From CAJBLF01 sp964463255 (GTDB lineage: Bacteria; Patescibacteriota; Gracilibacteria; Absconditabacterales; Absconditicoccaceae), in assembly GCA_964463255.1 (NCBI GenBank), contig CAYXBC010000036.1, forward strand, positions 1 through 20,596: DNA of 20,596 bases, read 5' to 3'. Positions within the stretch are counted from its first letter, which is position 1. Every line of letters starts with the position of its first letter. Below, one piece after another: positions 8,864-15,068 of the stretch. Under the pieces are notes generated by a model. The model made no database searches. It was not told the DNA's origin and saw nothing but the letters and a program-made list of their open reading frames with translations. A program made the position numbers and the translations under genes.

Positions 8864-10621
8864 ATGAACAAAAAATTATGCTGAATGTTCTTGGCTATTA
8901 TCGCACTCTCGCTGATATTTCCTGTAAAAGCAGAGACAACTGGTAATTTTCAGATTGTCATCGATCCTATAACCAAGAAGATAACCGTAGTCACCAATAC
9001 GGAAACAATAGGAACCGGAACTGCCGATGCTTCGATAGTGAATACATGAACAATTACGAGTACAGGGACTGCAACAGGAAATGTAGCTACAAGCGTAGTG
9101 ACCTATACTGGTACGGAGTTCGAACAAGCGCTCTCATGGATGTACGAAAACGGATTGACAAAATATGAGAATGAGAAAGACTATAGAGCTGATGATGGAT
9201 TAACCAGAGAAGAAGCAGCAAAGATCATCGGTCAAGCATATATAGTACTCGGATACACCCAAACAACGAAGAACAATCTCTGCACATTCACCGATACCAA
9301 TGAAATAAATCCTACACTTTCATGATTTGTAAAAAATAGTTGCGGACGAGGGATATTCAAAGGCACCACTGACAATAAATTTTTGCCAGCAAGAAAACTC
9401 AGTAGACCTGAAGCCATGGCATTATTGGTAAGGATTTTCGAAGGCAAACTCTCCAATGAAAGCAAAACTCCACGATGGGGAGAATATTATGTCAAAGGAC
9501 AAGCAATCGGACTAACTACACTCAATAGCCAGACACTCTTCGATTCAAGCATTACCAGAAGAGAAATGGCCATCTATATCTATAGATTCAGAAATACCGT
9601 AACCAATGAAACAAAAAAACTCATGATGCTCAGCAAACTAGCGGAACTATGAACGACAGGACAAAGTATCAATAGTGGGATATTGAATAGTTTCTCATCA
9701 TTAGCCGACTCGCTCAGCATAAATAATGATCCAGAACTTCTGGAAGCTATAAGACGGATGAACGACAATAGCCTTACTAATTTCAAGACTATCGCTGAAT
9801 ATAGACCATTCGAAATACTAAATAGAGAACAAGCAGCGAAAATCATAAGCCTCTTCGCAAATATATTCAGCTTCGGATCAACATACAGCTGAGCATTGCC
9901 TGCAGAATGCATATTCAAAGATATCTCAGATGCAGACGGATCACTTATGACCTATATAGAGAAAGCATGCTCAATGAATATTATGAAGGGATCAAATAGC
10001 TACTTCTCTCCAAAATGAACGATAAATAAATCCCAATTCATCGCAGCAATCATAAGATTATTCGAAGGCAAGACACTAGACGAAAGCACAACTCCTCGAT
10101 GGAAAAATTATTTCGAAAAAGCTCAGGAAATCGGAATGATAGGACCAGCTGACGCAGTGACATTTGAAAACCCTATCACAAGATACGAAGTAGCATTGTT
10201 CCTCTATAGATTCAAAGTAAAATACCAATTACTCCAAAACATGAATAGCGAGAGTATCAAGAATCAGATAATCAGTACAGTCCCATGATCAATAACATCT
10301 GGAGCAAATAATCTTCCAGAATCAAATGTCTATGTAGATATGAATTTATTGCAGAATGGAAATTTCGATGTAGGATATCTTGAAATTTTTGGACAGAGAT
10401 ACAAAGTAGTGAAATCCAATACCAAAGAATATTTCAACAATAATTTCCAACGATTCGGAGATATATTCTCATTGGACAAAGAAGAGAAACTAGGTACGGT
10501 GAGTTTCATCGTAAGCAATCTTGCACTTATAGAGTGAACCATAAGGATAAACGATGCAAATTATACCGTAAGCCAGCTCAAGAATACCAACGCCTACTAT
10601 AAAATAAGTCAGACAAAATAA
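8864..10621 (+). CDS. secreted S-layer-homology (SLH) repeat protein
   Basis: This 585-residue protein has a typical signal peptide: Lys-Lys, a hydrophobic core, and a likely cut after PVKA, near residue 24. A Thr/Ser-rich stretch follows (about 40-80). SLH-like repeats come next. From about residue 84, LSWMYENGLTKYENE leads to a TREEAAKIIGQAY helix; then GIFKGTTDNKFLPARKLSRP plus EAMALLVRIFEG; then TRREMAIYIYRF. A second set starts at about 325 with LNREQAAKIISLFA, MKGSNSYFSP, FIAAIIRLFEG and TRYEVALFLYRF. Each repeat has the family's 'Gly-x-x-x-Gly ... Phe-x-Pro ... (Thr/Ser)-Arg-x-Glu-x' pattern. SLH domains anchor proteins to cell-wall polymers, so this is likely a surface or S-layer-type protein. 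The last 130 residues are not recognised. Eight UGA codons are read as Gly. Confidence 0.85.
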
Positions 10622-10658
10622 GCACAAAGAGCATTTTTTTATCATTAATACATATATC

Positions 10659-11081
10659 ATGGCAACAAAAGCACCAGTTACTAAAGCTCATGGACGAAGT
10701 ATTCTTAAAATTTATTTTCTTCTGATGACCCTGGTAGGGGTGATAGGAACATTAGTTTCATTAGGATTTTTACTCTATGCTGCAGGAAAGAAAATAGTCA
10801 TCACCAATAATGAATATATCGTAGGAGAAAGGTATTATGAATTGGATATGTGCAACAATGGGATATCTAAACCTACAATGGCGAACCAAAACAATATGGT
10901 GTATCCAACGGACACAGAGATAGCGAAATGTAAGGAAGATAAAAAAATAACACTCATCCAAGCAAGAAATGCAGTATTCAAAACTGACATGCTTAGCGGT
11001 GCAATTTGGACTATATTATTTTTTGTGCTATTAATGACACACTATCCAAGATTTATGAGACTTACAAAAAAAACAGATTAA
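10659..11081 (+). CDS. two-helix membrane protein, unknown
   Basis: This 140-residue protein has two membrane segments, at about 16-42 and 113-128. Between them lies a loop of about 70 polar residues with two Cys (CNNG and AKCKED). It has no UGA codon and one CGA codon near the N terminus (HGxSILKIYF). Length and layout are complete, but no family is recognised; a resemblance to small DUF5671-like membrane proteins is possible but weak. It lies 37 bp after the SLH gene and 34 bp before ruvB on the same strand, so the three may be partly cotranscribed. Confidence 0.8.
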   Translation: MATKAPVTKAHGRSILKIYFLLMTLVGVIGTLVSLGFLLYAAGKKIVITNNEYIVGERYYELDMCNNGISKPTMANQNNMVYPTDTEIAKCKEDKKITLIQARNAVFKTDMLSGAIWTILFFVLLMTHYPRFMRLTKKTD

Positions 11082-11092
11082 TGATATAATCA
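11063..11092 (+). promoter_or_regulatory. promoter-like pair before ruvB
   Basis: CTTACA (11063-11068) and a perfect TATAAT (11087-11092) are 18 bp apart. The site overlaps the end of the preceding gene and would give ruvB a leader of about 17 bases. Confidence 0.5.
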
Positions 11093-11115
11093 TTTAACGG
11101 AATATTGAACATAGT

Positions 11116-12057
11116 ATGGAGATAAAGAAAATAAATACCGACAAATTATTACAGATCAATCATACCGGAAGACCAGATACCTTCGATGAATTTATCGGAC
11201 AAGAACACATTAAGGGTGTCGTGAAAACAGCGATTGATAGCGGAAAAAAAAGGAAGTGACATATGGGTCATATCTTATTTTCAGGTCCCAGTGGATTTGG
11301 GAAAACAACTATGGCACATATTATTTCTAAGCAAGGACAAGTAAACATCAAAGCAGTAACATGATACGCTATCACCAAACCATCTGAGATTATCAGTATT
11401 CTAAATACGCTCGAAAACTGAGATATCCTTTTCATAGACGAAATTCACAGATTGAAACCAAATATAGAAGAAGTACTCTATATCGCTATGGAAGATTTCG
11501 TAATAGATATGGTGATGCCAGAAGGAGGCAATGTAAGGATTCCTATAAATCCCTTCACGCTTATCGGAGCTACGACAAAATCAGAGGCATTGAGCCAGCC
11601 GATTAAGAACAGATTCGTCTATCATTTCCATTTCATGGAATACACACCAAGCGAAAAAGAAATTATCATAAAAAAATATTTGAAGAAATATGAGATCAAA
11701 ACCAGTGATGAAATTATCTCAAAAATAAGTGCAAAAGTTGATGCAGTACCAAGAGAAATTCACAATCTTTGTATCAAGATTCGTGACTTCGTAATTACCG
11801 AATCACAAGATAAAACATTGACGGATTCCCTTCGAATAGATTTTCTCAGACGCAGCAAAATTGATGAGGGCGGAATGACTCCCCTGCACGCAAAATATCT
11901 GGAAATATTAGAAAAAGCTGATAGACCAATTGGAGTCAAAGCTATAGCCGTCCAATTAGGAATCAATGAAAAAGCCGTTGAAGAAGATGTAGAACCTTTA
12001 TTATTGAAGCTTGGAAAAATAGAGAAAAGTGGAGCAGGAAGGATTTTGGTTTCATAA
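11116..12057 (+). CDS. ruvB: Holliday junction branch-migration helicase RuvB
   Basis: This 313-residue AAA+ motor of Holliday-junction branch migration is slightly shorter than usual (about 330-350) because it lacks most of the N-terminal extension. Visible are FDEFIGQEHIK at the start of the ATPase; Walker A GPSGFGKT at 57-64; Walker B LFIDEIHRL with Asp108-Glu109; sensor 1 IGATTK, where most RuvB have IGATTR; and the box SQPIKNRF, matching the RuvB 'Leu-Arg-Asp-Arg-Phe' region. The winged-helix end has AIAVQLGINEKAVEEDVEP and terminates in GRILVS. UGA is Gly at three places, including the Gly before Asp in the Walker B strand (NGDILFIDE), where RuvB normally has Gly. TAA is followed directly by TAG. 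RuvA and RuvC are not in the window. Confidence 0.93.
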
Positions 12058-12099
12058 TAGCTCACATAAATAATTTTTTACTTATGTATCCATTATAAA

Positions 12100-12396
12100 A
12101 TGAACGCACAAGCACCAGGTTTTGCTGAAGGAACAATGATGTTACTCATAGTAATTATGATTCGAGACATGATACGGAAAGGAATAGGACTTTGGAAAGC
12201 AGGAACTAAAAGACAATTATCACGATTCATCTGTATATTCATTTTCAATACCTTAGGGATATTGCCCATCATCTATTTGGCATTCTTCCAGAAGCAAGAG
12301 AAAGTAGGAACAGTAAAAACTCCTAGCACAGAAATCAAAGCGCCAATAAAAACCATCAAAGCACTAGCAAAAACCAAGACATTCAAGAAAAAATAA
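12100..12396 (+). CDS. DUF5652-like small membrane protein
   Basis: This 98-residue protein has two membrane helices (about 12-22 and 46-64) and a Lys/Thr-rich tail. The segment GLWKAGTKRQLS followed by FICIFIFNTLGILPIIYL matches the DUF5652 family, common in candidate-phyla-radiation genomes; its function is unknown. The family has a strong tryptophan pattern, roughly Trp-(Asp/Glu)-x-x-Trp-Lys-Gly-x-x-Leu-Trp-Lys-Ala ... Trp-Phe. Here only the third Trp is TGG. The other three positions are CGA (12163-12165), CGG (12175-12177) and CGA (12223-12225). Reading them as Arg would put charges in the first helix and break the pattern; reading them as Trp restores it. It is the clearest single test of the codon reassignment in this window. 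Confidence 0.85.
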   Translation: MNAQAPGFAEGTMMLLIVIMIRDMIRKGIGLWKAGTKRQLSRFICIFIFNTLGILPIIYLAFFQKQEKVGTVKTPSTEIKAPIKTIKALAKTKTFKKK

Positions 12397-12414
12397 TGAT
12401 AATAACATAAAGAT

Positions 12415-12437
12415 ATGCCTGCTAAAGCAGGCATTTT
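12415..12437 (+). terminator. rho-independent terminator
   Basis: A perfect 8-bp stem, ATGCCTGC pairing with GCAGGCAT around TAAA, is followed by a short T run. It lies 18 bp after the DUF5652-like gene and 2 bp before tRNA-Leu. Confidence 0.65.
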
Positions 12438-12438
12438 C

Positions 12439-12520
12439 GCTGTCGTGGTGAAACTGGTAGACATGTACGCTTCAGAAGCGTATGTCGGAAGACTTAGGGG
12501 TTCGAGTCCCCTCGACAGCA
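12439..12520 (+). tRNA. tRNA-Leu (anticodon CAG)
   Basis: Acceptor arms GCTGTCG and CGACAGC pair fully. The anticodon stem TACGC/GCGTA encloses TTCAGAA, giving CAG, which reads CUG. A long variable arm (class II), a T arm GGGG-TTCGAGT-CCCC and discriminator A fit leucine. The CCA end is not encoded. Confidence 0.93.
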
Positions 12521-12521
12521 A
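12507..12521. repeat. tRNA-Leu 3'-end direct repeat, left copy
   Basis: TCCCCTCGACAGCAA, the 3' end of tRNA-Leu plus one base, recurs exactly at 12658-12672, 151 bp downstream. The two copies bracket the tandem-repeat block. Confidence 0.8.
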
Positions 12522-12542
12522 ATAATTAACGAGAAAATTAGA

Positions 12543-12656
12543 GCTTGTCCGCCTTTGGAGGGCTTGTCCGCCTTTGGAGGGCTTGTCCGCCTTTGGAGGG
12601 CTTGTCCGCATTTGGAGGGCTTGTCCGCCTTTGGAGGGCTTGTCCGCCTTTGGCGG
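12543..12656. repeat. six tandem 19-bp repeats
   Basis: The unit GCTTGTCCGCCTTTGGAGG is repeated six times head to tail without spacers. Copy 4 has one change (CCGCA for CCGCC) and copy 6 ends GGCGG, completing the palindrome TCCGCC-TTT-GGCGGA. It is much more GC-rich than the surroundings. All three plus frames stay open across the array, which is a by-product of the unit and not a gene. Confidence 0.95.
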
Positions 12657-12657
12657 A

Positions 12658-12672
12658 TCCCCTCGACAGCAA
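12658..12672. repeat. tRNA-Leu 3'-end direct repeat, right copy
   Basis: An exact 15-bp copy of the end of tRNA-Leu, directly after the last 19-bp repeat. The rest of the tRNA is absent. Confidence 0.8.
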
Positions 12673-12680
12673 CTATATAA

Positions 12681-12709
12681 AATCTGCTACCAATGAGCGG
12701 ATTTTTTTT
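12681..12709 (+). terminator. rho-independent terminator after the repeat block
   Basis: AATCTGCT pairs with AGCGGATT (one G-U) around a 7-base loop and runs into Ts. It could end the tRNA-Leu transcript. Confidence 0.7.
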
Positions 12710-12749
12710 ATTTACAAAAAAAAGCAAATGAGTATAGTGATGGAAGATA

Positions 12750-12758
12750 TGCTATAAT
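12750..12758 (+). promoter_or_regulatory. extended -10 promoter of the primase gene
   Basis: TGC followed by TATAAT (12753-12758) forms an extended -10 element. No good -35 is seen. The start would leave about a 20-base leader before ATG 12784. Confidence 0.55.
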
Positions 12759-12783
12759 CGTTTTATCGATGAAAAAATAATCC

Positions 12784-13650
12784 ATGAAGGATTTTCTCCA
12801 TCCCTATGGACAGTTGGATGTTCTGGGACGATATAGTAAGATAGCTCCACTACTCCTAAAACTTCTTAAAGGCAAAGAGATTGCCAGCAAAATAATCTGA
12901 GAAAATTTTGTCCTCCTCAAAAGAGGAACCAAGAATCCTCCATTATTCATCGATGATTTCAAAGAGGTAGATGAAATATATCTAAAACTCAGAGCGAATC
13001 ATCATCTGGATGAAGTGAAAGATCAACTTACACCTAAGCAAGTACTGCTTCGACAATACTTCGTACCTAGGAAACTAATCAATTTCTTCTATGCATGCAA
13101 TAATGAATATGGTAACACCATGGACAGAATCTTCATAGATATAGATAGACAGAGTAATTCGGCTGATGATGCCAGAAGAGTTACGAATGAGCTGATAAAA
13201 ACAATAGACTCCGACAAAGAATTCAAAAAATTAGTTGAATTCAAAACATTGATTCTCCGAACAGGTTCCAGTTTTCACATCTATCTCTTGCTCAAAAAAG
13301 CCATCAATCATGCATTTTATGAAAGTTTTTTGAGTTTCGGAAAAGGCAAAGAAGACAGCGTCATCTCTAGACGAGCAAACGAAGTCAGCAAAAAAACCTG
13401 ACTCAAAGTATTTGCCGGACATGAAAGAAAAAGATGAGCGATAATCCTAGATACCAGCAACACGCCGCCAGGAAAGCTTGCAAGATGTCCCTTTTCTCTG
13501 CATATCAAGGACGCAAAAACCATAGATGGAATAGCCATTCCTATAGATAAAAAAATATTGGAAGATAAAGATTTGATAAAAAAATTCAAAAAAATGAAGT
13601 ATGAAGAAATATCGGAACATAAAGAAGAATATAAAGAAATCTTAGGGTAA
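12784..13650 (+). CDS. archaeo-eukaryotic primase (AEP) superfamily protein
   Basis: This 288-residue protein has the three catalytic motifs of AEP primase-polymerases in order and at plausible spacing: motif I RIFIDID with Asp119 and Asp121; motif II GSSFHIY, the 'Ser-x-His' nucleotide-binding motif, with His165; and motif III AIILD with Asp223, followed by ARCPFSLH, resembling the 'Arg-x-Pro-x-Ser-x-His' strand of LigD polymerase and small primase subunits. The fold would make RNA or DNA primers or fill gaps. There is no ligase, helicase or zinc domain, and no Ku or LigD neighbour. Residues 1-105 are not recognised. UGA is Gly at three sites. Three or more CGA codons lie near motifs (for example before TGSSFH). 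The family call rests on motif order only; the substrate and role are open. Confidence 0.7.
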
Positions 13651-13683
13651 TAATCAGTAATTATTTTAAAAAAAAATCGGCAT

Positions 13684-13731
13684 TTAAAAAAAACTGACTC
13701 ATAGAAAATTTAAGTTTTCATAAAGTCAGTT
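13684..13731 (-). terminator. rho-independent terminator, minus strand
   Basis: AACTGACT and AGTCAGTT form an 8-bp stem, extended inside by GAAAA/TTTTC. On the minus strand it ends in a run of eight Ts. It lies 19 bp beyond the AbrB-ATPase stop codon. Confidence 0.7.
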
Positions 13732-13749
13732 AGTGTAGTGTAGTAGCTA

Positions 13750-14664
13750 TTAACTAAGTGGATATATTCAAAGTAATAGTTTACCAGCATCTTTATTTCA
13801 CAAAGAAGAGTGAAAATAAAAATGGTATTTTTCAATAGTTCTCAAATCTTGTATGGTATGCGAGAGTCAAAGGTCATCCACTAAATATTTTGCAGTAATT
13901 CACGATACCTGGTAGATGGCAATATGATTGATGGTAGCAAAAAGCAGTTTGACCTGATCCACAGAAAACATGTCCCATGATTGATCCAAGATGCAAGTAT
14001 ATCAATCAGAAGAATGAATAAGTCATAAAATCTGTTCATCAAAGTAGTTGGCAAACTCATCGATAAAAATCGCTACATCATCATGGACAAGATGTTTATA
14101 ACAATCAAGGAGAATAGGTTTAGCTAATATTGCGGATTCTTTTGCTCAAATTCATTGGAAGTTAGTAGAGATAAGTACAATTTTTTGTTGTTTATCCTGG
14201 ATGATGGTGTCTCTTAATGTTTTCCAATCATTGGATGCACCAACAACATACTGATATATAGAATCTTCTCATAGATCTGCAATATGATTTTTGATTTCTG
14301 ATATAAGATCTCCATATGGATCAAAGACGATAAGAGATTTTCATGAGGTATACATATTAATCATCATATTAAGTCCATGGACTGATTTTCCAAATCATGG
14401 TTTCCCTAGCAAGCAAGTAATTCATTGTAAATCATGTATAGCAATATTCAATGTAGTACCATCAGTTCCCACTCCAAAAGGAATATGACTTCAAGAATCA
14501 CTAGATCAATACGCTATAGTCTGAAGTCTCTTTTTTATGACAAGTGCAGATCACCTCATAAAACAACTAAGACTGTCTCCTACATCTATTCATAGTTCAT
14601 CTCTGAGTTCTTTGGGAATGACCACTTGTCATTTTGCAAGTACGGTTGCGTTAAATTGTTTCAT
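13750..14664 (-). CDS. AbrB DNA-binding domain fused to TraG/VirD4-like ATPase
   Basis: This 304-residue protein, uninterrupted only with UGA as Gly, joins two modules. Residues 1-46 are an AbrB/SpoVT swapped-hairpin DNA-binding domain (FNATVLAKGQVVIPKELRDE, then LGIDVGDSL and LVIKKR). Residues about 65-304 form a P-loop ATPase of the VirD4/TraG/HerA kind: Walker A GKPGFGKS at 87-94; FDPYGDLI at 114-121, matching the 'Asp-Pro-His-Gly-Asp' motif of that group; Walker B VAIFIDEF at 197-204; and LDQSW at 226-230, where these ATPases have a Gln-Ser sensor. It lacks the membrane part and the large helical domain of coupling proteins. AbrB domains usually regulate antitoxin or transition-state genes; as a fusion this could be a DNA-bound motor or an ATP-responsive regulator. 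The promoter region carries palindromes suited to self-binding. Confidence 0.8.
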
Positions 14665-14687
14665 AATAATAAAGATAAGATATAAAG

Positions 14688-14703
14688 TGTTTCAGCTGAA
14701 ACA
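14688..14703. promoter_or_regulatory. 16-bp perfect palindrome near the transcription start
   Basis: TGTTTCAGCTGAAACA is self-complementary over all 16 bases. It lies 24 bp before the AbrB-ATPase ATG and just downstream of its -10, where a repressor would block start or escape. Confidence 0.65.
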
Positions 14704-14708
14704 GGTGT

Positions 14709-14736
14709 AGTATAACTAAGTTTAACTAAAAATCAA
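14709..14736 (-). promoter_or_regulatory. promoter of the AbrB-ATPase gene
   Basis: On the minus strand TTGATT (plus 14731-14736) and TATACT (plus 14709-14714) are 16 bp apart. The spacer contains one copy of the AACTAAGTTTAACT repeat. Confidence 0.65.
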
Positions 14737-14761
14737 GAGAAAGTTAAACTAAGTTTAACTT
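14714..14761. promoter_or_regulatory. paired operator-like repeats, AACTAAGTTTAACT
   Basis: AACTAAGTTTAACT occurs twice, at 14714-14727 and 14747-14760, exactly 33 bp apart, about three helical turns. The distal copy is part of a perfect inverted repeat, AAGTTAAACT and AGTTTAACTT about a single A (14741-14761). The proximal copy lies between the -35 and -10. This is a typical layout for cooperative repression. The AbrB domain of the downstream gene is the obvious candidate ligand, which is an inference. Confidence 0.65.
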
Positions 14762-14814
14762 AGCAAAATAAAATAATAAAAAAAACTGACGTGAAGCCAG
14801 GATTTTCTTGATAA

Positions 14815-14891
14815 TGGTGGGTGATACAGGACTCGAACCTGTGGCCTCTTGCACGTCAAGCAAACGCTCTAGCCAACTGAGCTAATCACCC
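14815..14891 (-). tRNA. tRNA-Val (anticodon GAC)
   Basis: Acceptor GGGTGAT pairs with ATCACCC, followed by A and an encoded CCA (plus 14815-14817). The D arm is GCTCAGTTGGCTAGAGC. The anticodon stem TTTGC/GCAAG encloses TTGACGT, giving GAC (reads GUC and GUU). The T arm is ACAGG-TTCGAGT-CCTGT. It is the only tRNA here with an encoded CCA. Confidence 0.93.
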
Positions 14892-14907
14892 ATAATACTA
14901 CCTTACA

Positions 14908-14965
14908 AAACGCTCCGAGCTTGCGAGTCCCGCTTTAGCGGGATAGCCAACTGAGCTAATCACCC
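14908..14965 (-). pseudogene. broken tRNA-Val 5' half carrying a hairpin insert
   Basis: Just upstream of tRNA-Val on the minus strand, its first 22 bases recur exactly; the identity, including flank, is 28 bp (plus 14944-14971 equals 14870-14897). They are followed by a 28-bp insert and then by GAGCGTTT, which continues the tRNA match. The 3' half (anticodon loop onwards) is missing. The result is a decayed duplicate tRNA split inside the D arm. Confidence 0.75.
14916..14943. repeat. 28-bp palindromic insert within the tRNA-Val copy
   Basis: The insert holds a perfect hairpin, TCCCGC-TTTA-GCGGGA (14928-14943), plus CGAGCTTGCGAG. It is absent from the intact tRNA-Val 74 bp away, whose D arm reads straight across. 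It looks like a small REP-like palindrome inserted into a tRNA copy. Confidence 0.65.
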
Positions 14966-14974
14966 ATAATAATT

Positions 14975-15046
14975 TGACCCGACCAGGAGTCGAACCTGGG
15001 TTCCAATCTTCGCAGGATTGTGTCCTATCCACTGAACGACCGGATC
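14975..15046 (-). tRNA. tRNA-Arg (anticodon GCG)
   Basis: Acceptor GATCCGG pairs with TCGGGTC (two G-U pairs), discriminator A, no encoded CCA. The anticodon stem CAATC/GATTG encloses CTGCGAA, giving GCG. The T arm is CCAGG-TTCGACT-CCTGG. Most bacteria read CGU, CGC and CGA with one tRNA-Arg whose anticodon is ACG, edited to inosine. A G at position 34 should read CGC and CGU but not CGA, which fits CGA having left the arginine set. It lies 22 bp after gatA and may share its transcript. Confidence 0.9.
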
Positions 15047-15068
15047 ATGTTGTAGTTAAATGACCATA

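Noticed and set aside
8864..10621. A decayed surface-protein gene with many internal stops
   Set aside because: All internal stops are UGA; no TAA or TAG occurs in frame, so the gene is intact under code 25.
12543..12656. CRISPR array
   Set aside because: The 19-bp units are directly contiguous with no spacers, and no cas gene is present.
12507..12672. Genomic island with att sites at tRNA-Leu
   Set aside because: The copied ends are only 151 bp apart and enclose no integrase or cargo. It is kept as a small repeat insertion only.
12494..12757. Repetitive proteins read through the 19-bp repeats on both strands
   Set aside because: All frames stay open only because the unit lacks stops; there is no start context or family likeness, and one reading overlaps tRNA-Leu.
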